From Mucilaginibacter saanensis (GTDB lineage: Bacteria > Bacteroidota > Bacteroidia > Sphingobacteriales > Sphingobacteriaceae): 64,000 nt of DNA. Positions 8,926 to 18,821 of this stretch are shown here, piece after piece. The position numbers and the translations under genes were made by a program. Under the pieces are notes generated by a model. It searched no databases. It was given only the letters and a program-made list of their open reading frames with translations, and had not been told where the DNA came from. The DNA lies in the NCBI RefSeq assembly GCF_014200575.1, contig NZ_JACHBZ010000001.1:744001-808000 (forward strand). Reading direction: 5' to 3'. Numbering within the stretch: the first letter of the stretch is position 1; each line of letters begins with the position of its first letter.

Positions 8926-9981
8926 ATGAAGTTAGGATTGGGTTTATATAAACATATGCTGAATAAACAGCATTTTGATTTTGCAAAGCAATGTGGATGT
9001 ACTCATTTAATTGTACACCTGGTAGATTATTTTAATAAAGGCAACCAAACAAGCAATAATGATCAGCCGATAGGTGACGGTTCTGGCTGGGGGATAGCGG
9101 GTGATTCTAATAAGATTTGGTCAGTAGAAGAGTTGGTGGGTTTAAAACGAGAGGTAAATAGCTCAGGCCTTGAATTGGAGGCAATTGAAAATTTTGATCC
9201 TGCAAACTGGCATGATATTTTATTGGATGGCCCCCGCAAAAAGCAGCAAATGGAAGATGTGAAACAGATTATCAGAAACGTTGGAAAAGCCGGGATACCT
9301 ATAATGGGCTATAATTTCAGCCTCTCAGGTGTAAGCAGCCGCATAACTGGAGGGTTTGCGCGTGGGGGAGCCATTTCTGTAGGTATGGATGGAATAGATG
9401 ACAAACCCATTCCAAATGGAATGGTATGGAATATGATCTATGAAACCAACGCAAAAAAAGGGTATATGCCGGTAATAACACATGATGAGTTATGGTCAAG
9501 GCTTAAGTGTTTTTTACAGGAATTAGTGCCGGTAGCGGAAGAGGCGGGTGTTGTACTCGCTGCCCATCCGGATGACCCACCCGTGCCTCTGCTGCGAGGT
9601 ACGCCAAGACTGGTTTATCAGCCCGATATGTATCAGAAGCTTTTAGATATTAAACACTCAAAATCCAATGCTTTAGAGTTTTGTTTAGGATCTATCGCGG
9701 AGATGACTGAAGGCGATGTGTATCAGGCTACAGAGCAATATGCGGCGCATATTGCCTATATTCATTTTAGAAATGTAATAGGCAAAGCACCGCATTACAA
9801 GGAAGTATTTGTTGATGAGGGAGATATTGATATGTTCAAGATATTAAAAATACTCAAAAGTAAGAATTTTAATGGGGTATTGATTCCTGACCATACCCCG
9901 CAGATTTCCTGCAATGCACCATGGCATGCGGGGATGGCATATACTCTCGGATTTATGAATGCGGCTTTAAAAATGGTATAG
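8926..9981 (+). CDS. Mannonate dehydratase (UxuA)-family sugar-acid dehydratase
   Basis: About 351 residues, cytoplasmic, TIM-barrel. The motif AAHPDDPPVPLLRGTPR is the UxuA signature, followed by LEFCLGSIAEM, HFRNV and, near the end, PDHTP, all typical of mannonate dehydratase. UxuA converts D-mannonate to 2-keto-3-deoxy-D-gluconate using a divalent metal. The central segment (GYNFSLSGVSSR followed by a Gly-rich stretch) diverges from E. coli-type enzymes, so another aldonate may be the substrate. The start is ATG 8926, 30 bp after the RraA-family gene; an upstream TTG is less likely. It is the last gene before a 415-bp gap. It may draw on mannose released by the GH38 enzymes after oxidation. 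Confidence 0.82.
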   Translation: MKLGLGLYKHMLNKQHFDFAKQCGCTHLIVHLVDYFNKGNQTSNNDQPIGDGSGWGIAGDSNKIWSVEELVGLKREVNSSGLELEAIENFDPANWHDILLDGPRKKQQMEDVKQIIRNVGKAGIPIMGYNFSLSGVSSRITGGFARGGAISVGMDGIDDKPIPNGMVWNMIYETNAKKGYMPVITHDELWSRLKCFLQELVPVAEEAGVVLAAHPDDPPVPLLRGTPRLVYQPDMYQKLLDIKHSKSNALEFCLGSIAEMTEGDVYQATEQYAAHIAYIHFRNVIGKAPHYKEVFVDEGDIDMFKILKILKSKNFNGVLIPDHTPQISCNAPWHAGMAYTLGFMNAALKMV

Positions 9982-10396
9982 AAAAATAAAGACAATAATT
10001 GTAAATCAGTTTAATATAGAATCGGTTTAAAGTAGTTCAGGAAAACATTGCGTAATGACTTACTTAATCTCTTGATAAAAGTGGAGGAGGGTTTTTATGC
10101 TTGTATAAATATAATTATGTTTGTACATTATAACATATTATATTCCTTTAACATATCTCTTAAACGCTCATTAGTTTTATAAATCAAATAAAAAATAATT
10201 AATTAAATAAAAGCTCTCTTTTGGAATGAACGGGGATATTTGAGCCGCCTTAAATTTAGGATAGCAAAGTTATGATCTGTTCTAAACAGGATGATATCAG
10301 CTTCCCCACTAAAATAGTACTTCAAGATACTTCAATAAACGACAACAAAATGCTCCCTAAAAAGTAGCAATCTTTAAACTAAAAAAAATAAATTAA
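9982..10396. other. Intergenic region without a recognisable gene
   Basis: A 415-bp, very AT-rich stretch between the dehydratase gene and the second GH38 gene. I see no coding remnant on either strand and no clear terminator hairpin. It is long enough to carry a separate promoter for the two GH38-like genes that follow. Confidence 0.5.
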
Positions 10397-13351
10397 ATGA
10401 GGAACAAAAAAAGTATTTCAAAATGTTCATACGTACTGTTTGTTTTATTGTTGAGTACAACCATTTTGAGGGCACAAAATGATCTGAAACCCCAAACCGC
10501 TTTGCGTTATGAAAAGAACTTTCCGGAAAATATGAATTTTAAAGTGCAAACCTTTTACCGGCATCGTTTGGATGGGAACCCTGGAAGGGAAATCATGGTG
10601 TATTTCAAAGGCGCAAAATTTTCTGGTAAGGGAGTTATTGAAGTTGAATGCGCCGGAGAAAAAGAAACCATGGCATTAAATATAAAAGCTGGGATTGATA
10701 GCTTGGCGTTTATTCTTCCTTATGGTGCAGGTGTTAAAACAAGTTGTGATGCAAAATTTACGCTGAAGAGGGGTGGTAAAGAGCTGAAGGCTGCTGTAAT
10801 CGTTCCGGCACTGCGACAATGGACGGTTTACATTTACCCGCATTCACATGTTGATATTGGATATACCAATACTCAAGCCAACGTAGAAACCATACACAGG
10901 CGTAACCTGATCAATGGTATCGAGCTGGCAAAAAAAACGGCTAACTATCCTAAGGGCTCTCGCTACTTATGGAATCCGGAAGTATTATGGCCTGTGGAAA
11001 GGTTTCTTAAAAAAGCCACTCCCGATCAAAAACAGTATATCATTGATGCTGTGCAAAAAGGCTACCTGCATTTGGATGCCAGTTATGTAAACACCAATAC
11101 GAGTGCAGCGGCAGATGAAGAAATGTTTGAATTCTTGCGCCATAGCAGAGAGCTTGAAAAATTAACCGGAAAAAAAATCGAAACTTATGTTCAGGTAGAT
11201 GTTCCAGGTATGTCTTGGGGAATAGTGCCTGTTGCCGCAAGGCAAGGTATTAAATACATTTTTGCAATGAATAATGGATCTGATAGGGTGGGACGTTCTA
11301 CCCAAATGAGTTATAAACCATTTTGGTGGAAAGGGCCTGACGGTAAATCAAAAGTTCTTTTTCTGCAGCCTGGTAATTATACTCCGGGAGAGAGGGCAAA
11401 AGGTCATGATTACTGGCCAAAAATGCTTGGGCAAACAGACACCTCTAAATTATTACAAATTGTAAAAACAGATCGTCCAAGGGACCATTTTGTTGACCAA
11501 TATCTTGCTGAAAAATTGCCAGAACTGGAAAAATCAGACTACTATCCTTACGATATTTTCGCCATGTCATGGGCAATGGCTGATAACACACCAATTGATG
11601 CAGATTTACCGGATGCTGTTAAAAGCTGGAATGAAGATTATGCCTTTCCGCATCTTGTTATTGCCAGTGCAACAGAAATAATGCAATCATTTGAAAAGAA
11701 ATATGGTGATCAATTACCGGTATTATCTGGTGATTTTACCGAGTACTGGACTGATGGTCTGGGGACTGCTGCAAAGCAAACCAGCATGAACCGGGCTTCA
11801 AAGGAACGTTTAATTCAGGACGAGACGCTTTGGACCATGCTGCATCCGGGAGAAACAGCCCCGCGGCAGGAAATCAAGGAAGCCTGGAGAAATGTAAGTA
11901 TGGGGACTGAGCATACCTGGTGTTATAATGATCCTTCTAAACAACCCATTACCAATGACATTTTGAATGTCAAGTTTGGCTATTTTCAGCAAGCTGAAGA
12001 CCAAAGTAAATTCCTGCTGCGTTCCGCATTGTCTTCAGTTAGTCAAAATGGAAGTTCAATAATAGGTATTTTTAATACGCTTTCTTGGGCACGAGATGGA
12101 TTGGTTCATATTTCTAATGAACAAAGTAAGGATTTTAATAGCATAAAGGATGATCAGGGAAATACAATAGTTTCACAGCGCCTTTCAAATGGGGAATTTG
12201 TCTTTCTTGCCAAAGATGTTTCGGCCTTTGGGTCAAAAAAGTATTTTTTGAACAACAAGAAATATAGCTATACAGGAAAACTTTTGCAAGGCAATATATT
12301 GGATAATGGGATAGTACGGGTGGTTGTTGATTCACAAACGGGTGATATATCCAGTTTAACTAATGGTTCCAGTGAATATGTTAATAAAAAAGCAGCATGC
12401 AATCTCAATAGTTATCGTTATCTGCATGGCAATGATGGCCCGGAAAAAGCTACCGGTACTACTACCGTGAAAATATTAATCAAAGAAAATGGCCCATTGT
12501 TGGCTACACTACTGGTTAAATCACAAGCAGAAGGGTGCAATAGTTTAACGCGCGAAATTACCATTATTGCCGGGCAACCCTATATTGAAATCAAAAACAT
12601 TGTTGATAAACAGGCCATCCTGAAAAAGGAAGGTATCCATTTTGGATTTGCGTTTAATATTAATAATCCAATAACGAGGGTTGATATCCCGTGGGGAGTA
12701 ATGAAAATAGATACCGATATGCTATCGGGAGCAAACAGGAATTGGATAGGTTTTCAAAGATGGCTGGATATATCTAATAATGGTAAAGGAGTAACCTGGT
12801 GTTCATTGGATGCCCCTGTTTTTGAAGTGGGAAATATGACAGCGAATATTATAGGTAGTGCAACCGATTCAGAAAAATGGTTAAAAAAGATTAACCCAAG
12901 TGCCACAATTTATTCATGGGCATTAAATAATCATTGGCACACAAATTATCCATTAAGTCAGGAAGGTGAAATAGAGCTTCGTTACCGGATTCTTCCACAT
13001 AACTCTGCCTATGATGCCGGGTTATCCAATCGTTTCGGACTTGAGCAGGCCCAGCCATTAGTTGCCGCTCCGGTAAACAAAAATATAGAGAGCAAGCCAC
13101 TTTTATACTTAGCAGGTAGCTCTAAAGTACTTATATCAATACTTAAAACTGATAGTACCGGGAATAATACACAAATAAGGCTTCGGTCAGTGTCGGAAAA
13201 AGATGAGTTGGTAAAACTAAATTGGCTTAGCCGTAAACCTGAATCGCTGACCATAATTGATAATCCTAAAGATACCAATAAGGAGTTGCGGGAAGAAATT
13301 GTGGTTCCGGCAATGGGGTTTATAACCATTGAGGCAAAATTTGCCAGATAA
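10397..13351 (+). CDS. Exported GH38-type glycosidase with N-terminal extension
   Basis: A 984-residue protein with a signal peptide (hydrophobic to about residue 26, ending ILRAQ). About 110 residues of beta-rich sequence precede the catalytic domain, which starts at YPHSHVDIGYT (His151 and Asp153, metal motif). The putative nucleophile is Asp268 in YVQVDVPGMSWG. GTEHTWCYNDP supplies the later metal-site His, and FNTLSWARDG introduces the C-terminal beta domains. It should be a periplasmic retaining glycosidase acting on an alpha-mannoside or similar sugar. It is clearly divergent from the GH38 protein at 3037-5727, so the two probably cut different linkages of the same glycan. A third GH38-like gene follows 51 bp downstream. 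Confidence 0.84.
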   Translation: MRNKKSISKCSYVLFVLLLSTTILRAQNDLKPQTALRYEKNFPENMNFKVQTFYRHRLDGNPGREIMVYFKGAKFSGKGVIEVECAGEKETMALNIKAGIDSLAFILPYGAGVKTSCDAKFTLKRGGKELKAAVIVPALRQWTVYIYPHSHVDIGYTNTQANVETIHRRNLINGIELAKKTANYPKGSRYLWNPEVLWPVERFLKKATPDQKQYIIDAVQKGYLHLDASYVNTNTSAAADEEMFEFLRHSRELEKLTGKKIETYVQVDVPGMSWGIVPVAARQGIKYIFAMNNGSDRVGRSTQMSYKPFWWKGPDGKSKVLFLQPGNYTPGERAKGHDYWPKMLGQTDTSKLLQIVKTDRPRDHFVDQYLAEKLPELEKSDYYPYDIFAMSWAMADNTPIDADLPDAVKSWNEDYAFPHLVIASATEIMQSFEKKYGDQLPVLSGDFTEYWTDGLGTAAKQTSMNRASKERLIQDETLWTMLHPGETAPRQEIKEAWRNVSMGTEHTWCYNDPSKQPITNDILNVKFGYFQQAEDQSKFLLRSALSSVSQNGSSIIGIFNTLSWARDGLVHISNEQSKDFNSIKDDQGNTIVSQRLSNGEFVFLAKDVSAFGSKKYFLNNKKYSYTGKLLQGNILDNGIVRVVVDSQTGDISSLTNGSSEYVNKKAACNLNSYRYLHGNDGPEKATGTTTVKILIKENGPLLATLLVKSQAEGCNSLTREITIIAGQPYIEIKNIVDKQAILKKEGIHFGFAFNINNPITRVDIPWGVMKIDTDMLSGANRNWIGFQRWLDISNNGKGVTWCSLDAPVFEVGNMTANIIGSATDSEKWLKKINPSATIYSWALNNHWHTNYPLSQEGEIELRYRILPHNSAYDAGLSNRFGLEQAQPLVAAPVNKNIESKPLLYLAGSSKVLISILKTDSTGNNTQIRLRSVSEKDELVKLNWLSRKPESLTIIDNPKDTNKELREEIVVPAMGFITIEAKFAR

Positions 13352-13402
13352 GATGAAGGTATATAGTATAGATCGTAGTAAACATTTGAATAAATATTTA
13401 AG

Positions 13403-16129
13403 ATGAAAAATTCTTTTAATTGTTTTTGTAATAATTTATTGAGGCTGTTTTTGATGAGTTTGTTTTTTTCAACGCAGGCTTTCGCACAAAATGTGCTGTT
13501 AGCTCCGGGGCCTTCTAATCTAATATCTGGAAAAAAGGCACCGGTAGTAACGGATATCTGGGTAGTGTTTAAAACCCATTTCGATTTGGGATTTACGGAT
13601 CTGCCCGAAAATGTATTTAAACGGTACAGGGGGAAAATGATGGATAATGCATTAACGGTAATTGAAAAAAGCCGAATGGGTACTAAAGAAAAACGTTTTA
13701 AATGGACGGTTCCCGGCTGGCCACTGCAGGCGCAAATACTCGGTCCCTTGCAAACACCGGAACGAAAAACAAGAATTGAGAAGGCTATAAAGGAAGGAAC
13801 AATTGTTGTTCATGCGCTTCCTTTTACTATGCACACAGAGTCGCTGGATGATGAAGATTTAGTGCGGGGACTGGGTTTTTCTTCAGCCGTAGCAAGAAAA
13901 TATGGTATTCCTTTACCAATCAGTGCAAAAATGACGGATGTACCCAGCCATTCCTGGATTTTGCCAACCTTACTAAAAAATGCAGGCATCCAATTTTTAC
14001 AATTGGGTTGTAACCCCGCCAGTCAGTATCCGCGTTTTCCTGAGCTGTTCTGGTGGGAAGGGGCCGATGGATCAAAAGTATTATGCAATTATACCCCTCT
14101 TTATGGCTCCGATATAAAGCCAACACCTAACTGGCCCTGTAAGAACTACCTGGCCATGCAAATGACAGGCGATAATCATGGTCCGCCAAACGCAGAGGAA
14201 ATCGATAAGCTTCTTGCTTATGCTGCAAAAGAATTACCCGGTGTAAAAATCCACTTTGGTACACTCGACGATTTTGCTAAAGCGGTGCTCGCCGAAAAAC
14301 CTGATCTGCCAACCGTAAAAGGAGATTGCCCTGATACCTGGATTCATGGCCTGCAATCAAATCCACAGGAAACGAAAATGGCCAGGAATATCCGCCCATT
14401 GGAATCAACACTCGATGGTTTGCATACACAAATGAAATTCTGGGGTATCCGGGTTGCACCTGTTGCTGCAAAGCTGGCAAAAGCTTACGAACAGAGCCTC
14501 TTATACGCCGAACATACGTGGGGTATGAATGCGGAATACGGTCCTCGTTACAGCTATGGTGATGCATGGAAAAAATGGATGGACGAAGCTGCAGCAGAAC
14601 CTCTGCCTCCAAACGGCAACTATGCCGCCTTAAAAAATAGCGACGCCCACGAAACCGAAACGGGAAGTAAACGAAAATGGCTTCGCTCTTATGATGACAA
14701 ACGGCAATACATCCGCAACACCAATGAAATTGTAAGTAAAGAACTCCATACTGATCTTGATTTATTGGCCGCTGCGGTTAATAAGCACGGGAAACGTGTA
14801 ATGGTATATAATCCCTTACCATGGAAAAGATCGGGGATCATCGAAAACCCATGGGACAAAGGAAAATATTTTTATGTGAAAGAAGTGGCCGCTTCCGGTT
14901 ACAGCAGTTTCGCTTTTAATGAATTAAAGGAAGGAACCATCACCAAGGATGAAGCAACCACTTTTAGCACCCCATATTTCAAAGTTGTTTTTGATTTGAA
15001 AAAGGGAGGCATCACCTCTTTAATTGAAAAATCAACTGGTCGTGAATTGGTTGATCAATCATCAAAATACGCTATTGGTCAGTTTTTGCATGAGCGTTTT
15101 AGCTCCAATGAGGTAGATGTTTTTTTTAACGCATATAGCCGCGTAAAGGATGGTTGGGGATTAAATGATTTTGGTAAACCCGGAATTCCAAAGGCATCAG
15201 AAATACCTTATTTGGCATTCACACCCAATGCCTGGAAGATAAACGTTACGCATACCGCCGTTGCGGATATTGCCACATTAACAACATTAACAGCAGAGGG
15301 CTTTGCAAAAGGATATACTTTGAAGTTTACCTTTCCCGGCAATGCTGCTTATGTTGACGTTGAATGGGGCGTTGACTCAAAAACGCCTGATAAGCAACCT
15401 GAAGGTGGGTGGTTGTGTTTTCCGTTTAGCGTAAAAAAACCAACGTTTACAGTGGGGCGCCTGGGTGGTTCAATTGACCCTGCAAAGGATATTGTACCTG
15501 GCACCAACAGGCACCTCATGGCGGCAACTACAGGCGTTGCCATTACGCAAGCCGACAAATCGGGGGCTGCACTCACCTCTGCCGATGCGCCATTACTAAG
15601 TCTTGGCGAACCTGGATTGTGGAAATACTCAATGGATTATGTACCAACAACCGCATCTGTTTTTGTAAATCTTTACAATAATATGTGGAATACTAATTTC
15701 GCCCTGTGGCAGGAAGGTTCGTGGAGCGAAAGTGTACGTATCTGGCCGCTTGACAAAGATACCAACACAGTTACCAATTTAACTCAATATGGATGGGAAA
15801 CACGCTTGCCATTATTAACAGGGGTGGCGGAAGGTAAAGCCGGAAAATTACCGGCTCATAAAACCGGTGTTTCCGTTTCAAGGACTGGTGTTTTAATAAC
15901 GGCCTTCGGCGAAGACCCCAATGGTAATAAAGGCACCCTGCTGCGTTTATGGGAGCAAGCAGGTAATAACGGTATGGTTGGGGTTACGCTACCGGGGGGT
16001 AAAGCATTCCGCAGAGCCACGCCGGTAAACCTTCGTGGAGTAGTAAATGGAAAGCCAATTAAGGTTGTAAAGGATAGACTCGTATTCGCTCTTCATGCTT
16101 ATGCCCCGGCGAGTTTTATTTTACAATAA
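13403..16129 (+). CDS. Exported GH38-like protein (DUF5054 type)
   Basis: A 908-residue protein with a signal peptide ending near AFAQN at residue 30. The N-terminal domain has FKTHFDLGFTD (His59 and Asp61), a GH38-like HxD metal motif, then AKMTDVPSHSW with Asp179 at the nucleophile position, and YAEHTWGMNAEYG with the later metal His. NPLPWKRSG starts the C-terminal beta domain. The arrangement resembles GH38, but the sequence between motifs matches the DUF5054 group I know from Bacteroidota PULs, whose activity is not established to my knowledge. It is the third GH38-like gene of the locus and presumably the last of its transcript; no strong terminator is seen just after it. Confidence 0.78.
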   Translation: MKNSFNCFCNNLLRLFLMSLFFSTQAFAQNVLLAPGPSNLISGKKAPVVTDIWVVFKTHFDLGFTDLPENVFKRYRGKMMDNALTVIEKSRMGTKEKRFKWTVPGWPLQAQILGPLQTPERKTRIEKAIKEGTIVVHALPFTMHTESLDDEDLVRGLGFSSAVARKYGIPLPISAKMTDVPSHSWILPTLLKNAGIQFLQLGCNPASQYPRFPELFWWEGADGSKVLCNYTPLYGSDIKPTPNWPCKNYLAMQMTGDNHGPPNAEEIDKLLAYAAKELPGVKIHFGTLDDFAKAVLAEKPDLPTVKGDCPDTWIHGLQSNPQETKMARNIRPLESTLDGLHTQMKFWGIRVAPVAAKLAKAYEQSLLYAEHTWGMNAEYGPRYSYGDAWKKWMDEAAAEPLPPNGNYAALKNSDAHETETGSKRKWLRSYDDKRQYIRNTNEIVSKELHTDLDLLAAAVNKHGKRVMVYNPLPWKRSGIIENPWDKGKYFYVKEVAASGYSSFAFNELKEGTITKDEATTFSTPYFKVVFDLKKGGITSLIEKSTGRELVDQSSKYAIGQFLHERFSSNEVDVFFNAYSRVKDGWGLNDFGKPGIPKASEIPYLAFTPNAWKINVTHTAVADIATLTTLTAEGFAKGYTLKFTFPGNAAYVDVEWGVDSKTPDKQPEGGWLCFPFSVKKPTFTVGRLGGSIDPAKDIVPGTNRHLMAATTGVAITQADKSGAALTSADAPLLSLGEPGLWKYSMDYVPTTASVFVNLYNNMWNTNFALWQEGSWSESVRIWPLDKDTNTVTNLTQYGWETRLPLLTGVAEGKAGKLPAHKTGVSVSRTGVLITAFGEDPNGNKGTLLRLWEQAGNNGMVGVTLPGGKAFRRATPVNLRGVVNGKPIKVVKDRLVFALHAYAPASFILQ

Positions 16130-16589
16130 AGGTCTTTTGAACCCGATAAGGGCAAAGGGTTGGGTGAACAGGGGAATAGTGTAACCATTGCGGCAAGGAG
16201 GAACTAACCTTACATGTTGATGCTAAGCCAGTTTGTCAATCCCATTTTTACCAAACAGCTGTTAATTAGTATCGAAATTAACCCGCGTTACAAATTATGT
16301 TCTCCAATATCTATAAATTTTTATGGCGAATAAATTCGATGAGCGCGCTAAGCTATAATATTTGAAAAGCTGCCTATTTCAATCAATTCTTCAATAAAAT
16401 GGTGCGGGTTTCGTACCATTTCCACCCTTTATGGGGCAAGGTCTTTAAAATAGATTTTTGTCCCATTTTTTTTTGAACGTAAGTATTTGTTTATCAGTTG
16501 TATTATCTATATTTTATTTTTTAATTTGGTTATAGAAAGTGCTGTGCAGTGCAGCTACTTAGGCTGGTTGCTTATAGGCAATATATTGG
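16130..16589. other. Gene-free region with one hairpin
   Basis: No coding remnant is recognised here. An imperfect inverted repeat at 16397-16421 (AAATGGTGCG and CGTACCATTT, one G-T pair, 5-nt loop) could fold, but no T-tract follows, so I do not call it a terminator. A T-rich segment lies at 16455-16474. Confidence 0.4.
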
Positions 16590-16745
16590 GATCAGCAATC
16601 TCCCCAGGCAACAATGCTTGCCTCCGGTTGTTCAACGGCGATATAAAGGCTGCCGTCTTCACGCGCACGGTTTGATATATCCTAAAGAGGGCTTGCCCAT
16701 CCAGCGGCCTTCTTTTTTAGCTTGCCGGATGCCAAAGAATGGGTT
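16590..16745 (-). pseudogene. Serine site-specific recombinase fragment (degenerate)
   Basis: On the minus strand, 16745 down to about 16660 reads NPFFGIRQAKKEGRWMGKP then SLGYI before a stop. After a frame change, 16660-16604 reads EDGSLYIAVEQPEASIVAW. Together they match the conserved recombinase-domain core of large serine recombinases (xAKKEGRWMGxxPxGY...DGxxYI...EPEAxxxRW). Neither frame is open beyond this core, so it is a short broken relic and makes no protein. A possible zinc-ribbon-like piece (VLCLSGGYIFGSKQG) at about 16870-16920 on the same strand is in the wrong order for one gene. The relic suggests that a mobile element once inserted between two PULs. Confidence 0.6.
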
Positions 16746-17181
16746 CAAACTCAGCATTTGTAAAAGTTGAAAGGTTGCCGGTGCTATTGGATAATAAGTT
16801 GACCTAATTATCGCTGACGATCACTTTTTTCTTTGGTTGCTTGTTCACGCTATGCAGCTTCTCCGTCATCAACCCTTGTTTTGAGCCAAATATGTATCCG
16901 CCACTCAGGCAGAGTACCTCGGCAAATTACCCTTTGGAAAATACATTAATAGTTTGCCGGAATTCCAGGTATTGATATCACCGTGCAGGCTATTACGAGC
17001 CGGCAAGAGGAACGTGGTGGTATATTTGATTCTCAATAAAATGTCTTTTTGGCTGAGCTTACTAATGAAAGTTGATTATTAATTACCTGGGCTGCTTTTT
17101 GTTTACGAGAGGTAAATGCTTCTAAGGCAGTGATAATAAATAAACCAACCCTCATTATTTTTTGTATGCAACGCTGTTGTA
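16746..17181. other. Gene-free region, possible further recombinase debris
   Basis: No intact gene on either strand. A minus-strand stretch around 16870-16940 shows weak zinc-ribbon-like similarity to the C-terminus of serine recombinases, with stops in frame. The rest, up to the 3' end of the sulfatase gene, shows nothing I recognise. Confidence 0.35.
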
Positions 17182-18738
17182 TTATATTGGTATTGAAAAT
17201 ATCTTAGCAGCATCATCATCCTGATATTTACCGATCATTTTTTTAAGCTGAACCCTCAGATGAGCAGTAATTTTTTCATATCCCTTTTTGCCGTATAGAT
17301 TATTCATTTCATGAGGGTCGGTTTGCAGATCATACAACTCCCAGGAGTTTACACGGGTATAAAAACGAATGAGTTTATATCTTTTTGTCCTGATACCGAA
17401 ATGGGGAGATACGGAATGTTCTCCATTTTCATAATAATGGTAATATATCTCATCCCGGCCAGTAGCTTTCTTTTTTGCAAATAAAGGCAGCATCGACTCA
17501 CCCTGCATATCCTTGGGTATGGATACACCGGCGGCATCTAGTACCGTAGGCGCGATATCCAGGTTCAATACAAAATCACTTGATTTAGTTCCAGGTTTTA
17601 TTTTACCGGGATAGCGCATTACCATCGGTGTACGGAATGATTCTTCATAGATCCAGCGCTTATCAAACCATCCATGTTCGCCCAGGTAAAAGCCTTGATC
17701 AGACAGATAGATCACTATGGTATTTTTACTGAGATGATGCTTGTCCAGGTAATCTAAAGTGCGGCCTATATTTCTATCAAGAGAGGTTGCCGTACTTAAA
17801 TAATCACGCATATAGCGTTGGTACTTCCACTCGGTCAAAGCGTTTCCAGACAAATTTTTTGCTTTCAGATCTTCGTATATAGGTTTATAATAGGCATCCA
17901 TTTTTTTCCGTTGCGCAGTATTCATTCGCTTAATAGTGCCCTCTTTACTTTCTTCTTCATCACTGGTAAACATTTTAAGGTCATACCCCATGATCATTGT
18001 TTTGGCAATGGTCATATCCTGTACCTTGGCGGCTTCACGATTGGCATACTTATCATAAAAATTATGCGGTAAGGGGAATGTTACCTTATCAAAGCGGCCC
18101 AGATCTGTAGTATCCGGTAACCAGGTGCGATGTGTTGCTTTATGGCCTATCACCAGGCAAAACGGTTTGGTGGTATCGCGGTTATCCAGCCAGTTTTCAG
18201 TAACATCTTCAATAACGTTACTGGCATAGCCATCTATCTGTTTCTTTGAACCATCCATCATCAAAAAGTCCGGGTTGTAATATTGTCCTTGTGCCGGCAG
18301 TATCTGCCAGTAGTCAAATCCCTGCGGCTGACTTTCCAAATGCCATTTCCCGATCCAGGCCGTTAAATAACCAGATGCCTGTAATTGTTTTATAAATGAA
18401 TCCTGCGAACCATCAAACTTTGAATGCTCATTATCTTTAAAACCATTCTTATTACTGTATTTGCCTGTCAAAATTGTGGCCCTGCTTGGGCCGCATATAG
18501 AATTGGTTACGTAGGCTTTATTAAAAACTACCCCCTCCCTGGCTATCCTGTCAATATTGGGTGTTTGCATCAGCTTGCTTCCATACGCGCTGATAGTCTG
18601 GTACGCGTGATCATCAGAAATAATGATCACTATATTAGGCTTTTCCGGCCGTTTGCTCACTTCCTGCGCCAAAAGCATATTTGGGATAAACAGGCAGGCT
18701 AATAAAATTTGATTCTTTATAAAATTTAAGAAATTCAT
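17182..18738 (-). CDS. Exported S1-family sulfatase
   Basis: A 518-residue protein with a signal peptide (hydrophobic to about residue 25, ending MLLAQ), so periplasmic. The N-terminal metal site is SDDHAY (Asp42, Asp43). The sulfatase signature CGPSR has Cys82, the residue matured to formylglycine by a separate enzyme. The second signature, TAWIGKWHLE, and the later YLSDQGFYLGEHGW are also present. The length is standard for S1 sulfatases that remove O-sulfate from sugars; motif and general likeness recall N-acetylglucosamine-6-sulfatase types, but the substrate cannot be assigned. It lies at the 3' end of the susC/susD/BACON locus, separated by 233 bp holding a 32-bp palindrome, so it may be partly uncoupled from the upstream genes. 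Confidence 0.92.
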   Translation of the reverse strand: MNFLNFIKNQILLACLFIPNMLLAQEVSKRPEKPNIVIIISDDHAYQTISAYGSKLMQTPNIDRIAREGVVFNKAYVTNSICGPSRATILTGKYSNKNGFKDNEHSKFDGSQDSFIKQLQASGYLTAWIGKWHLESQPQGFDYWQILPAQGQYYNPDFLMMDGSKKQIDGYASNVIEDVTENWLDNRDTTKPFCLVIGHKATHRTWLPDTTDLGRFDKVTFPLPHNFYDKYANREAAKVQDMTIAKTMIMGYDLKMFTSDEEESKEGTIKRMNTAQRKKMDAYYKPIYEDLKAKNLSGNALTEWKYQRYMRDYLSTATSLDRNIGRTLDYLDKHHLSKNTIVIYLSDQGFYLGEHGWFDKRWIYEESFRTPMVMRYPGKIKPGTKSSDFVLNLDIAPTVLDAAGVSIPKDMQGESMLPLFAKKKATGRDEIYYHYYENGEHSVSPHFGIRTKRYKLIRFYTRVNSWELYDLQTDPHEMNNLYGKKGYEKITAHLRVQLKKMIGKYQDDDAAKIFSIPI

Positions 18739-18821
18739 GTTTGTCTAATTTTAATTGCTTGTTGGACTGATATTTAATTATTCCCGACTGTTTGTTATAT
18801 ATAGGTAATTTAACCTAATGA

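Noticed and set aside
16397..16421. Hairpin as terminator of the GH38 operon
   Set aside because: It is about 270 bp beyond the stop codon and has no T-run.
16487..16770. Two overlapping short + strand open frames of 62 and 73 codons
   Set aside because: They run antisense to the recombinase relic, show no family likeness, and have no gene context; they are by-products of the relic.
16870..16940. Zinc-ribbon-like minus-strand segment (VLCLSGGYIFGSKQG)
   Set aside because: It could be the C-terminal ribbon of a serine recombinase, but it lies upstream of the recombinase core and has stops in frame; too weak to list as a separate feature.
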